Source: Streptomyces sp. LBL (GTDB lineage Bacteria > Actinomycetota > Actinomycetes > Streptomycetales > Streptomycetaceae). From it: a stretch of DNA of 64,000 bases. The stretch spans positions 246,441-310,440 of the forward strand of contig NZ_JARXYX010000007.1 in the NCBI RefSeq assembly GCF_029893585.1. Reading direction: 5' to 3'. Each line of letters opens with the position of its first letter. The first letter of the stretch is position 1. Under the pieces are notes generated by a model. It saw only the letters and a program-made list of their open reading frames with translations, did no database searches and was not told where the DNA came from. Positions 36,301 through 51,300 of this stretch are shown piece after piece. The position numbers and the translations under genes are program-made.

Positions 36301-39300
36301 CCCTCCTGGCGCGTGACATGGCTCCCCCGGGAACCGGCCCCCGCCCGAAGGCCCGGTTCGAGGACGACGACTCCAGCATCCCCGCCTACATCGACGACCT
36401 CCAGTCACTCCTGCCGGACAACCTCCCCGAACACGTACGCCGGCAACTCCTCGCCAGCCCCCTCACCTTCGGGCAGAGCCAGGTCGTCCTGCGCGGCATC
36501 GGGCAGGTGACCGCGGCCATCGACGCCGAGCTGCAGGCCCGGCCGACCGCACGCCCCTCCGACAGCGACTCCGAGCTGATATCCGATATCTGGCACGTAC
36601 TCCGGAACCGGCCGAAGGCCGTCGCGACGGACCGGGGCCGCCCGTTCACGTACGTCAACGCGGACGGTGAGATCCGCGTCCTGCACCTCACTGCCCGCCA
36701 CTACGGCCAGTGGGAGCAGTTCAAGGACGACTTCGGCGATCCCGCGAAGATCGACAGCATGTACCGGGCCAACGCGACGCTCGGGCAGACCAAGAACATG
36801 CAGTCCACCACCCAGGTGGGGCTCGGCACGTCGCTGGGCCCGGTGGGCGCCGATCCGTTCAGCGCCTTCGGCCGTGTCGCCCTGCGGTTCGGTTTCATCA
36901 ACAAGGTCGGTTATTCACTCAACGACCAGCACGTGAACCAGATGGAGTCCCGTTCCTTGGACGGCTCCCGCGCGTACCTGGACCACGTCCACTACGCGAT
37001 ACGTGTCACCGACGGCATGGGGCGGCTGGTGACGGGATCCGCGGCCAACCCCGGCGAGCGGGTGGAATTCGGGTTCGCCGTTCGCCACGGGATGCTGGTG
37101 CGCCTGCCCGACAGCGTGACGAAGATGTCGAAGCCGGGCCGGATCCCCCGGTCGCTGCAGCTGAACCGGAACTCGAACTACCGGTCCGTCAACATCGAGG
37201 GGTTCGGCCCCGTCGCGCTGATCCGTGACTGGGCGGCCGGGCGGATCGGCGTCCTGCCGGGCAGCACCGCCTACCGTGAGCTGGACACGCTCTTCTCGAG
37301 CGAGAGCTTCCAGCGGCACGGCGGCATGATGTGGAACAGCCGGTTCACCAGCCCGCCGCTGTTCGCCGACGACCGGCACAAGACACCGCTGGGCGTCTTC
37401 GTGGTGGAGCAGGTGGTACCCGAGTCGGCGAAGCTCGTCGGAGAATCGGCGCTGTACGAGCTGCGGGACATCAACAAGTGGAACGTCCGCAGCGAGAGGA
37501 ACCGGGCGAAGGGCACCAACCTGGGGTTGGACGCCGTCCTCGGGCCCTCGTTCAACTTCTTCGACCCGCGCAACGCGGACTTCGACCTGCGGTTCCAGTC
37601 CGGGCCGGCCTTCCGTTACCAGTTGGCCAAGCTCCGCTCGACCGGTCTCGGCGGCAGTGGAGCCAGCAAGATAGTGGCGCAGCTCAAGCACCAGAGAACC
37701 GCCCTCTACCTGGTCAAGAAGTCGGTCTATGTGCGGCTGAGTGGCGACAGTGGCACGCCGATACGGTTCCACACCTGGAGCCTGGACCGGATGGCCAGCT
37801 CCGAGGCGCGGCGACTGGCCGGGTGGGACGACGGGATGACGGTGACCCCGCGCCCCGGCCTGCCGGCTCCCTTCGCCCCGGCCTACCTCACCCAGGACCG
37901 GCCTCGGACCCTGGGCATGTTCAGGGTGGTGGACTTCGCCTTCTCGAACGGCGGACGGACCCGCGACGCGGGCGACGGCACCGGCCGCACGCTGCTGGAG
38001 GCGTTCGCCGACCAGCTGGTGGCAGCCGTCGCCGCAAAGTATCCGGGGGCGGTGGCGCCGCTGGAGCAGCTGATACCCCCCGAGGCGAAGAGCTGGAGCG
38101 CGCGCGTCAAAGCGCTCCAGGAACCGGGCGAGATGCTACGGAAGGCTCTCACCCGGTCCGCACCCACGCAGTGGCGCAATGCCAGGCATTACCAGATCGC
38201 GCTCTCCAACACGCTGGAGATCATGGGCATGCTCGCCCAGCAGGGCATCTCCGCGAACCTTGAGGCGCTGACCACGATCGGCATGCGGATCCGGTTCGTC
38301 GACCCGGGCCGGATCGGGCAGGGCTACCGCTACACCTGGGTGCACGGAGACCTGACCAACCGGCGGTACGAGGGCAAACGGATCGACCAGGGGCTGCGCT
38401 TCGGCACCCAGGGCGCCGAAAAGCTGGACGGCCAGGTGAGCTGGAAGCGTGGCGCGGAGTTCGGGGTGGAGGGCACCCTCTCGGGCCGCAGCAACAGCGT
38501 GGACGACTCGGGCTTCCGCCGTCAGGTGCTCGGCCTCACGATAGGCGCGCGCAAGGGGTGGCAGCAGGACGCGGAGATCGGCTTCGGCTCGACGGCCGGC
38601 AACGAGATGCTGTCGGTGACCAACAAGCCTTCCCACCGGTACCGCTTCGACATCACACTGACCGCGAGCGAGGGCGGCTACTGGCGGCCCCGCGGCCTGA
38701 TACGGGGCATCGGGCTCGGTCTGCCCGGGCTGATCGTCCGGGGGCAGCCGCAGGACATTCTCATCGGACCCGCGCGCGGTGGCGGCCCGTTGACCGGGCA
38801 GGTGCTGATCAGCATCCCGGAGCTGCACGCTCCTGCCGAGGACCCGCACGCCGACGGGGCGCTCAACCCCTACCTGGCCCCCGAGCCGCCCGTCCGGTCC
38901 ATGGACAGCGACGAGGCTCTCGAACTGGCGACGGGCGACATCATCACGCCCGGTGCCGCCGCGCTGCTCGCCGGGCGGGGTTCGCAGGCGTTCCGGGATT
39001 TCCGGATGCACCCGTTCGCGATCGTGAGCATGATGCCGTCGGCCGTACTGGTAGCCGGGGTCGGCCAGGCCATGAGCGACGCGTCGGGCGCGGCCTGGCA
39101 GCTGGTGCAGGAGGGTGCCCCCACCAGGGAGGCGGTTGTCCGCACCTTCCAGCCCCAGTACATGACATCGGGCTTCGACCAGAGCTCGGGACCCCTGGGC
39201 ATGGCGGGCAGCGGCCTGATGGCCAAGGGGCCGTACGGAACGCTGTGGGCGAGTTTCCGGTACGTGACGACGGTGGACGGCCTGCGCGCCCTCACCCCCT

Positions 39301-42300
39301 CGGTCCCCATGGACACCGAGCTGACGTTCGGCGGCACCCGGCAGGCGTCCGGCAAGTTGGGCAAGAGCCGCAGCCTCGTCTTCGGCGGCCAACTGGCCTT
39401 CTCCTCCACCCACACTCCCGGCTCCGGCATGCTGGGCAGCTACGGGCTCGTCGCCAACCCCTTGTCGAAGACGAGCGCGGCGAGCAGGACCGTCAGCCGG
39501 ACCGTCTCCACCGACATGAGCTGGAGCCTGACCGGCAACCAGGTGCTGGTGGCGGGGGACGTCGAGCACTGGTTCGCGATGATGACCAGCCGGGTCGGGA
39601 TGGGCCGCATCGGGACCGCCGTGGCGGGCAACTCGCTGACGCCGGGCCTGATCGCCGGTGCGGCGGGCGTGACCAAGCAGTCTCCCGGCGGTCTTCTGGG
39701 CCATCTGCCCGAGAAGAGCGCCCACGAACTGGGCCTGATCAACGATGGCATGGGCCCGGTCCCCCGCTACGTGGAGCAGCTCTGGACGCCCAAGTCGTGG
39801 CTGCGCGGCACCGCGTTCGACACGTACCCGATCAACGCGCTGGACCCCACTGCCGCGATGAGCGCGTTCGAGGGCAGGATGCGCGGGCTGGGTCTGGACG
39901 AGGCGGACCGGCAGCGGATCCGGCGGCTGGTGACGGGCCGTGTCGTACGTGCTCTGAAGGGGGACATGACGACCACCGCCCCCTCGGTGCCCGTCGAGAC
40001 CGGCCGATGGGGCTGGGGAGGCGTGTGGATCGGCGACCGTTGGGTCCGGGCGCGGGCCGAGCTGGTCGCCGGGGAGCCCCGGTTCATGGGGCTCGACCAC
40101 GGCGTGGAGATCGAGGAGAACAGGGAGGCCAGCGAGACCGTCCAGCAGAGCTCGGACGCCTCGTCCGGATCGGACTTCGGGACCGTCGTCAGTGAGATGG
40201 TGTACACCGGCGACCCGGCCGCTCCGGCCGCCGGGCCCACGTACTCCGAAACCGGCTCCAACCGCAAGTCGGTCGCGTCGAGCCACTCCACGACCACCAC
40301 CGTGATCTACCGGTCGCCGTCCACCGAACCGCATGCGCGGATCATCACCCCGTACCGGCTGCGTATCACCCTGGAGGCCGACGACAGCCCGGCCGCGGCC
40401 TCTCCTCCGCCCCTGCGGGACGCTCCGTCCGAGCGGAGGGCCTCGAACGTCGACCGGTTCCTGGGCAGGTTGTACATCGTCGAGGAGCACGACGCGGGCG
40501 AGCTGCGTGAGGACATCCCGCTCAGCCTGATGAGCCCGGTGCCGGTCGGCCCGTCCCTTGCCGACAACCCGCTGTCCGCGCCGGACCTGACCGACGTCCT
40601 GACCAAGGCGCCCCGGCCGGGAGCTCTCCCGGCGAGGAAGCCGGGGCAGGCACTCGTGGTTCGGTACGGGGACGGTGTCGCGAGGCCGTTCACCTTCCCC
40701 GAGAACGGTTTCCACGTCCGCGGGATCGTCGGGGTGGAGAACATCCGGGCGGCGAACGACCTCGCGCTGACCAAGGCGTACGACCCGGGCTTCTCCCTCG
40801 CCGCCCTCCGGGCCGACGGTGGTCCGGCGGAGGCGGACCTGACCGAACTCCTCCAGAAGGCCAAGAGGACCGGCCTGACCCGGCTCGGTACCGGATCCGC
40901 GCAAGCGCTGGAGGACGGCACCAGTTACGCGGCGCTCAGCGCGTTCTACCCCGACACCCTGGAAGCCGACCCCTACCAGGTGGCGGGCCTGGTGGAGAAA
41001 TACCTCCTGCTCGGCACCGACTCCGGCGAACTGTCCCTGAGCTCTACGCCCGACTTCAGTGCCGCGACCCTGCTGACGGTCTCCAACGGCAGGCGGCTGG
41101 AAGTCCTCAGGCGGATCAGCGAAGGCGCGAACACCTCGGTGTCGAGCGACAATTCCCAGGACGCGACGTTCGGTGCGGGCGCGCTGGTCCAGGGAGCCAG
41201 TGGCTTCAACCAGCCGGGCACGCAGGCCACCGGCCCCCGTGACGCCGAAAGCGACGCGACCGTGGTCGCCGCGGAGCAGCTGACGTCGCGTCACCTGAAG
41301 CCGGCCACCGGCCGGTCGTTCCTGTTCGCGTTCCCCGCCACCTGGCTCAGCGTCGCCGCCGTGCACCGGGGCGTCCTGGACTCCAAGGCGGCGAACAGGA
41401 TCCGCGGCGGGATCATGAGCAACCGGCCCAGGACGGGACCGCAGGCGCTCGAGTCCGACGCGTACGTCATCGCCTGGGTACGGGAGGACATCGCCCAGGA
41501 ACTGCGGCTGATCGACGACACGAACTTCCCCGCCGCCGTCAGCGAAGCGTGGGACGCGGTCAAGGGTGTCAGCGACGACTGGGTCGCGGCGGACGAGGCC
41601 TACTGGGAGAAGCGCCGCACGGCCGTCGGCCTCCGGGACGAGCGGGACGCGGCGCTGAGCGCCCTGACGGCGGCGAACGCGACGGTCGTCGACGCGCAAC
41701 TGGAGCACGACGCGGCGGAGAGCGCGTACGAAGCCCTGGACACGGTGCCCGGGGAAAACGGTGACGCCGGGAAGACCGCCGCGTCGGCCGGTGACGCGGC
41801 GGCTGCCCAGGCCCGGTACGAGACGGCGCGACAGGCCCTCGACGCCGCCAGGGAAACGGCCGAAGCCGCGCGGAAGAGCTCGAAGGCGGCGACCGACGCC
41901 TACGCCGCACTGCCCGGCCGGCTGGCCGAGCTCAGGGAAACAGCGGAGACGCTGGCGAGCGAGTACCACCGAATACGCGCGGGCGCCGACGACCTCACCC
42001 GGTGGCACCAGCTCGCGGCCACCGAGCAGGGCCGGGCGCGGCTCGACGGTGTCGACGAGCCGCCGGCGGTGACATACGAGTCCCCGAAGAAGCCGGAACA
42101 TCCCCGTTACACCGCCTCCGGCACCGACGCGGACAGCCGCCTCACCTCTCCCGAGGGCGTGGAATACACGCTCCACGACGTGTCCAAGGACGGCGGCTCG
42201 TTCTTCCACGCGGTCGCGCAGGGCGTCGACCGGGCCGACGCGGAGCTGCTTCCGGCGCTGGACGTCGACGTGACCGACCCGGCGGCAGCGGTCACCAAGC

Positions 42301-45300
42301 TGCGGACGCTGCTCGCGAGCAGGCTGACCGACCCGAGCGAGACCGGTCTGCTCGATTTCGTCGCCCAGGACGAGATGGACACCTTCACCGCGGACGAGGT
42401 CGCCGCGACGGGACTCGACCTGAAGCAAGGCACCCCGGAACGCGACGAGTTCGACGCCCTGGGCGTGGTCCCGCACTCGGTGGACCTGACCCCGCGGACC
42501 AGGGCGGATCTGGCGGCGGCACTGGTCGTCCGCCCGCGCGACGCCGACGACGAGGCCGGGGGGAACAACTCCAGCTCCGACCTGCTCCCGGAGCTCGCGG
42601 TCCGGGCGTTGGGCATACGGATCACCGTCGTCAACAAGGACGGCAGCTTCCAGGACTTCGCCCCGGCGTCCGCCGCCGACGGGAACGCCGAGATCCTCCA
42701 GGGGAAGCTGGGCGTCGCCGTCCCGGAGAACTCCGCACCGGTGCATGTGGTGCTGAACCTGTCCGACAGCGGCTACAAACTCGCGCTTCCGGTGGCAGTG
42801 CGGCCGGCCACGCCCTCGATGGGCGACGACACCGACGGATCGGTCAAGGACACGGGGGCGCCCCCCGCCAAGGGCGACGACACTTCGGCGAAGGACACCG
42901 GCGGGACCGAAGTGGGTACGGAGTCGGGTACGGAGTCGGGTACGGAGTCAACGGCCAAGGGGGCCGGAACCGACGCCGGGACGGACGCCGGGACGGACGT
43001 ATTCACCAAGGTCGTCGACAGCGAGAAGGGCGCCGACAGCAAGAAGGTGACCGGTCAGGACCTCGACGGGACCGATCAGGGGACGGACGTATCCGCCAAG
43101 GGCACGGACACGGACGGTGCGAAGGAAGTCCTGCCGGGGACGGACGAGACGGCCAAGGGCAGCTCGGATCTGGAGCCGGCCAAGGACAGCTCGGGAACCG
43201 GCAAGGGCAAGGGCAAGGAAACCGGCACGCCCGAGCCCAGGGTCGAACGGGGGCGGCCGGTGCCGGTGCCGCCCGACGGCCGGTGCATCCTCTCCTCGTT
43301 CATGGCGAGTGCCTCCCCGCACATCCGCGACCGCATCCCCGACCTTGAGACGTCCCACCCCGCCGCCCACGCCTGGCTCACGGTGCCGGAGGCCGTACGC
43401 GACGAACTGAGCCGCCGTGCCGGGGAACACAGTCCGACCGACCTGTCTCCGGCTGTCGCCGACGCCATGCGTTCCCAGGTGCTGGAGTACCTGCGGCGTG
43501 CGGAAGCGAACGGCGACGGGCTGGACGGTCCGACCCGCATGCAGTTCCGGGGACATCAGACGGCGAACCTGTCGCGGCGCTTCGACAAGATGAAGCGCGC
43601 GCAGCTGCTCGCTCAGATCGCACACCACGGCGTCGACACCTTGACGCCGGAGGCACTCGGCGACGCCGCTCTGCGCACTCGTTACGTCGCGGCCCGTACG
43701 GCATCGCTCGAACCCGGCGTCACCGAGGCGGACGTGGTGGCGATCGCCCGCACCGCCGAGAGCCTCGACCTCTTCAACTACCTGGACAGGCAAGGACTGC
43801 TGCCAGCCGTCGATTCCCTCGGTGTCGCCGGACTGCGCAAGCTGCTCAAGGACGCCTACACGGCGAGCTTCGCCCCTCTGGAGTCCGACGAGTACGCCGC
43901 GATCAGAAGCGCCGTCGAGAACTGGGGAAAGAGCTGGAACACGCCGGAAGGCGAGATCTTCGCACCACTCGTGGCGCACGCCTTCGACCTGAGGGTCGAC
44001 ATCCTGGTACCGCGCCGAGGGGCTGCCGCCCGACTGCTCACCACCGTCGGGCCGGAGTCGGCGCCGCAGGGGATCCAGGTCTACTACACGGGCAACAACC
44101 ACTACGAGGGCAGTGACGCCGAGCCGGTCGAGCGGGCCACGGAGCCCACCGAGACGGTGGAGCCTCCGGCGCCTCCGTCGTCTCCCGTGCTTCCCCCGGT
44201 CACAGAGTTCGAGGCTGCCACGTCGGCCATGTCGGACACGGAGCCGACCGCGACGGTGGAGCCTCCGGCGACTTCGGAGCCCACGGTGACCACGGAGCCC
44301 TCGGTGACCGTGGAGCCTCCCGCCTCTTCGGCCCTTACGACGGGTGACGGCAACGGCGACGACGCCGACCGGGGCGGGAGCAACAAGGGCAAGGCCAAGG
44401 AGCCGGACGGGGACTCGACCGACCTCGCGATCGACGACGCCCGCCGCGACCACGAGGCCGCCCTCGACGCCTTCCGCGAGGCCGCCCGTGCCGTGTCGCG
44501 GCTCACCCAGGGCGTGGAGACGAACAGCAGCGGCAGCCAGGACGCCGCGAGGCTTTATGACGCCTGGGAAGAGGTCGGCCGGGCGCAGTGGGCGCTCGAC
44601 GGGGCCGCGAACCAGTTGCGGAGTCTCGGCGCCGATGCCGCCGAGGAAGCCGCCATCGCGGCGATTGTCCCGCGGATCAGCCGTACGGACGCCGAACGGC
44701 GGCTGGCCGCCGAGCTGGTGACGGCCGAGGACCTCTTCGAGGACTCGCCGCGGCTGGGCCCGGACGAGACACTGAGTACGGACGAGCTGAACGCGGCGGG
44801 CGTCTCGTTGACCGGGGCCCCGTTGATCGAGCTCACCCTGAACGGTGCGGTGCGGGTACACGGCAGCGGACTCGAACCGCGTGATCACGTACGGCTGTTG
44901 ATGACCGGTAACGGTCCGTGGGGTGAGGCGTTGGAGGCTGTGGCGGCGCGGGCGTCGCGTCGTGTGTGGCGGGAGGCGTACGAGGACTTCGCGCTCGCCA
45001 CCTCCCGGGCCTCCGGAGTCCCGGCCGAGACGGATCCGGAGGCTGTGTGGCGGCGTGCGGCTTCCCTTGTCCTGCCGTTGGAGTTGCACCCGGTTCTCGC
45101 GGACTCACGTCATGCGGGGAGTGAGTTCCGGGACGCTGTGCGGGAGGTGGCGGAGCATCTGGCGGTGCATGGGCTGGACGCACGGTCGGGTGTGGATGTG
45201 GCGGGCCGGTTGCGGCATGGTCTGGGGCTGCTGCCCCGTGGCGCCGGCGGGGCGCCCGGTGCGCCAGTCGGTGCCTCGGGCGCGGGGCAGCCGGCCGGCG

Positions 45301-48300
45301 AACCGGATCCGCTGCCGCAACGGTCGAGTATCCCGTTCGAGAACGGTTCCACCACCCTCGGCCCGGGGCGGACTCAGAGGATTGAGGAGCTCGCGCAACG
45401 GGTCGCGGAGGCGGTGGCCCTCAACATGCGGGCCGGCGCCATGGTGCCTCAGGTTCGGATCACCGGGTACGCCGATGACTCGCGGACCGCGCAGGGACGT
45501 GCGGTCGCCGTCGAGGGTGTGTTCCGTGCGCGGCTGGAGACCGCGCTGCGGGAGCTCACCGGACGGGACGGTCTCGGCCGCTCCGTCCGCATCGACATGG
45601 CCGCCGGAAGCAGCCCCGACGGGCAGGCGACGATCGAGATCGCGGTGCCGCCGTACACGGGCGCTGTCCGGGTGCTTGCCTCGCTGTCCGGCGCCGGCGC
45701 GTTCGACATCAAGGCGCTGGCCCGGCAGATCCTGCACCTGGAGCCGGACGCCCAGGTCGGCGAAGAGCAGCGGCGCGAGTTGTTCACGTTGGTGGAGGCG
45801 GCGACGGCCGAGCCCGTGCGGGATGCCGGCTGGGCGTCGAGTCTGGCGGCGTTGGGCGCGTATCACCTGGCTTCGGCGGGGCTGCTCCATCCTGAGCGGC
45901 ACATTCTCGAGGCGGACGGTTCCTACCAAGGGCTGAACCTGACGGCCGGCCAGGTCGGTCCTGTGGATACGTCGGAGTTCTTCCAGCGGCGTGGTGGCGA
46001 GTTCCAGGGGCCATTGGATCCGCTGTGGTCGAGCGACGCGGGTGCGTATGTGGTGGTGGCCAAGGGTGGTCATGATCATGTGATGCTTCCCTGGGGTCAG
46101 GGCGAGCTGCGGGTGTCGTCGGAGGAACTCGTCGAGCTGTTGGCGAGGGATCCGGGGCTGCTGGCCGGGGGTGCTGAGAAGCCGGTTGTGCTGGTGTGGT
46201 CGGGGGCCGGGGATCAGGGGCTTGAGATGCCCCGGAGGATCGCGTTCAGGTCCGGCAAGGACGAGGTGTGGGGGCACAGCGGCAGCGTCGATCTGGTGTA
46301 CGACTCGGCGAGTGGTCTCAACAAGATCGTGGTGGAGAACCTCCGGTCGTCGGCGGGGCTGCCGTTGGGCGGTTGGTTCCCCGGTCACAGTGATGATCTG
46401 GGGCCGGACGGGGAGGTCGAGGAGGGCTGGGTCACCGCGCTGGACGGCACGGTCATCCCGGACAGTGAGATCAAGGTTCGGACCATCGCCGATGAGGGTC
46501 GGCCGATCGGCCGCGTTTCGATGTCGGATGCCGACCTGGTCGTGAACGAGCCGATGTTCGATCGTCTCGGGGAGATCAAGGAGGCCGTGCAGTTCGATCC
46601 GGCCAGCGACAAGCCGTTCGGTGACGCGGAGCCGTTGCTGAAGGTCGATGGTCCCGCCTACCACTGGTATCAGCACGGCATGCCGTCGCGTGGTGTGGTG
46701 GAGCGGACGGGGGGCCGCTCGTCCAAGGAGGTGGACGGTCCTGAGACGGGGCGGTTCATCAAGCGCCGTCCCAGCATGAAGAAGCTGGGTGAGAAGGCGG
46801 TCATCGATCTGGGCGCCTGCTGGGCCGACGCGCTGGCCGAGGACCTGCCGTATCTGTCCGATGCCGCGCTCGCCCCGTATGTGTTCGACCCGCTGGAGAT
46901 CGTCTCGTACGCACAGGGCGTGGCGAACGGCAGCGAGGCGGCCGGGGTGCTCGCCGGTGACCGTCCCAATGGGCTGTTCCGTAATCGGACGACCGTCAAG
47001 TGGGGGCCGATCGCGAGTCCGTCGGGCGAGAAGGGTGTGCGGCGGCTGCTGAAGCTGGAGCCGAAGCCGGGAGAGCTGGCCGGGCTGGCGGTGTCGGCGG
47101 GGCTGCACAACGGTTCCGGTCCGGTGCCGCAGGAGACTCTTGATACGACGATGCGGTTGGTCCGCGCGTTGCGGCGGACGTTCCTCGTGGACATCGAGGA
47201 CAGCAAGGCTGACCCGGCCGGTGAGTACCGGCAGTTGCTGCGGGGCATCGGAGCCCTGGAGAACATGCGGGCGGCGGACAAGCATCTGCCGGTGACCGGG
47301 CCGTTCAGCTTGAACCATCTTCACCTGGTGGTGCACGCGCGCTACCAGCGGACGAGTAATGAGGCGCCGACGCCGGGCGAGATCAAGAAGGTCCTGCTCG
47401 ATGCGGCGAAGCGGGCGGACGAGGCGGCGTCCGGCACGGTGTCCCTGCACGACTACGTGAGAATGCCGTCTCTCGACTGGGCGTTGAAGCGGCTGCACGG
47501 CGAGAACCTCGCCCCGTTGGCGGCGGATGTGCTGCGGTTGCCCGACGCGCAGGCCGTGACCAGCAGGGACGTGACGAAGCTGGTGTGGGGGACGGTCAAG
47601 GGCGCCGAAGCCCTGCGGGGGGTCGACGACCCGGTCGCCCTGGCGAAGAAGGCTCTGCACGTGTCTGCCACGAGTCCGGATCCGACGCCGGACGAGGCGC
47701 GGGACAGGCTGTTGTGGCTGATGGCGGGGGCCGCCGTCTCAGGGTTCGATCCGTCCGATCCGGCCGAGTTGGCCGCGTTCGACCTGGTGCGCAACGGGGC
47801 ACTGGACGACAGCACGCGGGTGTTCACGTCCAGGGGCGTGCCGACGGGGCGCAATTGGACCGGCAATCCGGTCAACGGCCCGGTGGGCGCGCAGCGGTAT
47901 GTGGTGTCGCCGGACGGGACGGTCGCGGCCGGGGTGCCGTTCGATCCGGAGTGGCGGCAGGTCGGACCCGGTGCGCCCGCGGACGCGATCCTGGTGCTGG
48001 CGGACAGTACGAACGGGCATGTGTCGATGCCGTGGCCCGATGGTTCCCGTCGTTGGATACCGGGGAGCGAGATCGCGGCTCTGCTGCGTCATGACCAGGA
48101 CGGGCAGAGGCTTGCGCTGCGTACGCCGTTGTTGATGGTGGGCAAGCACACCAATCCTGGTGGGCTTGCGCAGCATGTCGCGGGCCGTGTCGGGACGGCG
48201 AGGGCGACGTCGCTGGCGGAGCTGCCGGGTGGGGTGGTCTTCGACGCGGACCGTGGCGAGAACGTGATCGTGCTGACCGGGGACTCGGCCCAGCAGCCGG

Positions 48301-51300
48301 CCCACTGGCAGACACGGGAGCCCGCCGCCTTGGCTTACACCACCGACGAGCAGGGCACCCTCCACACCTTCCCCGGACAGGCCCCGGCGGCCTCGCTGTC
48401 TTCTTCCACCCCTGTGCCGGTGAGCGGATCCGACAGCGACAGCGATGCTGGTGGGGGTGACGGCGCCGTCGGTCTCGGTATGGGGCTGGGGCTCGGCCTT
48501 GGGCTTGGTCTCGGCGTCGGTGGCCCGGGCAGCGAATCCGACAGCGGATCCGACAGCGACAGCGACAGTGGTGGGAGTGACGGCGCCGTCGGGCTGGACC
48601 TCGGCCTCGGCCTTGGTCTCGGTCTCGGTCTCGGCGTCGGTGGTCCGGGCAGTGACGATGGCAGCAGTAGCGATGCTGGTGCGGGTGACGCCGCCGTCGG
48701 TCTCAGCCTCGCCGGCCTGGGCATCGACGACGGCAGTGACGCGTCCGAGGAACCGCCCGTAACTCTCTCCGTCGATACGCCGCTGCCGTCCGCGCTCACC
48801 GGGGTTCCCTTCGCAGACGGCTCCGGGGTCCTGAGAAAGGATCAGGTCGCCGAGGTCGCCGCGCTGGCGCACCAGGTCGCACGGGCAGGGGCGCTCGGCG
48901 ACCTGGCGGACCTCGCGCCGCCCCCGCTGAAGGTCACTGTCAAGATCACCGGATATGGCGACAGCGATGCCGGGCCGGCCGGGCAGGCCGGCGCGGCGCC
49001 TACCGGACGGGAGCGTGCCGAGGCCGTCGAGGCCGTCTTCCGTAAGCATCTGGCAAAGGCGTTGACGCACCTGCACTCGACGTACCTGACAGGCTCCTTC
49101 GAGATCACGGTGGACGGCCGGGGTCCGGATGCCGCCGCCGGTGAGGGGGCGGCGGACCGGCGGGTGACGGTCGAGGTGGGGTTGCCGCCGTACGTGGAGG
49201 CACTCTCCACACTGGAGCGGCTGAGCACGCTGCCCGGGGACAGGGCGCCGGGAGCGGGTCTCCTCACGTTCGATCCGGATCCGCTGGCACGCCGGATCCT
49301 GCATATGGACATGAAAACGTTCGGGTTCGTGGACGAGGCGACCCGGGCCGAGCTGTACGCGTTGGTGGCCGACGCGGTCAGGGACGGGCGGGCGAACTCC
49401 CTGGCGGCGTTGAGTGCGTATCACCTGAAGCGGCTGGATCTGCTGGGTGACGGGACGCGTATCAAGGCGTCAGGTGGCCTGGCGGGGGGCCGCGACTTCA
49501 GGGGCAGGGGCAGGGGCAGGGGCACGGGCACGACGGTCACGGACGTGGAGACCGCGACCTATGTCCGGTTGAACGACCCGAAGTCGGCCACCCCTCCGGC
49601 GCCGTGGCATGTGCCGGGGAAGGCGGTGCAAGATCCGTTGTTCCTGGTGGTGGCCGAGGGAGGCCATGACCATGTGATGGTGCCGGGGCCGGGCGGTAGG
49701 ACCATCCGCGTGTCGCTGGAGGAGTTCGCGGAACTGCTGGCGATGGATCCGGATCTGGCCAAGCTGGGTCCGGAAGTGCCTGTCCTGCTGGTGGTGCCGA
49801 ACGGTGGTGATCAGGGGCGGGAGATGCCGGACCTGGCCTCGGCCCGTGCGGGGAAGAAGGTGTGGTCGCACAGCGGCAAGGTCACCCTGGAGCCCAACCC
49901 GGACCAGGCGAAGTCGGGATCCGTGATCGCGATGGAGGCCGATCCGAAGGCGGGGGTCCTGCTGGGAGCCTGGATGGTCAGCTTCCCTGACGATCTGGGG
50001 CAGTTCCTCACGGCGTCCGGGGAGCTTCCGGCGGACATGGCCGGTGGCGAGGTGGTCCTGCTGGACGGGCGGCGAATTCCGGACCGGCAGATCAAGATCC
50101 TCACTCTCCTCTCCGAGCACCGGTCGATCGGGAGTGTCTCCATGACCGACCTTGATCTGATGGTCAGGCAGGGGTGGCTCGAGCGGTTCAGCGAGTTGTT
50201 GACCACCGCTCCTGTCGACCCCGTCACAGCCAAGCGCGTTGGCCCGGAGGAGCCGGTGCCGTGGGACGGGACTGTGTACTACTTCCAAGTGCACGGCCTC
50301 CCCCGCCGCGCCGTCCTGTTCACGCACGCCGAGGAACCCGCGATCATGCGTGGTCCCGAGGCGGGCAAGTTCGTCCACCGCCGTCGGAGTTTCCGGAGGC
50401 TGGACCAGGAGGCGCGGAAGCTCGGCCAGAAGCTGGCGATCGTCCTCCCGTCCTGCTGGGCGGACGCGCGCGCGGAGGACGACGCCGGCATGAATGCCGG
50501 CAGTGACGCGCCGTACGTGTTCGACGTGCTCAGGTCGCTCTCCATGTCCCAAGGGGTCTCCAACGGGAGCGGTGGGCCGGTGTTCGCTCCCAACCGGCTG
50601 CACTACGTGCACTCTGACCAGGGCATCAACAGGCGGCATGGGATCTCCACCTCTGTGTCGGGTGTGAGGGGTGCGTGGGTGGAGCGGTGGCCGGAGCCGG
50701 AGGACACGGAACTCGACGCTCTGGCACGGATGGCCGAACTGCACACCGGCAGTGGGCCTGCCTCGGAGGCGACGCGTGAGACCACCCTGAGTCTGGTCCA
50801 CGCGCTGCGTGAGACGTTCGGGGTGCGGGTCGAGAAGGACAAGGACGATCCTTCGGGTGACTATCAGCGGTTGCTGCGGGGGGTAGGTGCGCTGGAGAGG
50901 ATGCGCCTGGCGGATCCGGAGCTGAGGGCGTTCGGCGGCCCGTTCACTCTGCATCTGCTGGCGCGTGTGACGCGCGGGCAGCTGGCCGGGGCGGGCAGCG
51001 TCAAGCCGCTGACGGAGGCTGTGGAGGCTGACGATGTCCGGTCGGTGTTGTACGCGGCCGAGGGTGTGGCCGCGGCGGGTGCGGCGGACAGGACGAAGCT
51101 GCGTGACTTCGTTTCCATGCCTACGGTGGACCGGGCCGTGGAGCTGTTCGACGGGCTCGGCAAGGGCGAGGCCGGGGCGAAGATCCGGGACGTGCTGTGG
51201 GGTGTGAAGCCCGACCGGATCGGCGCCGAGGAGCACGCCAAGCTGTTCTGGGGCTCGATCATGGCCTTGGAGGCACTGGGGGAGGTCGCGGATCTCAGGG

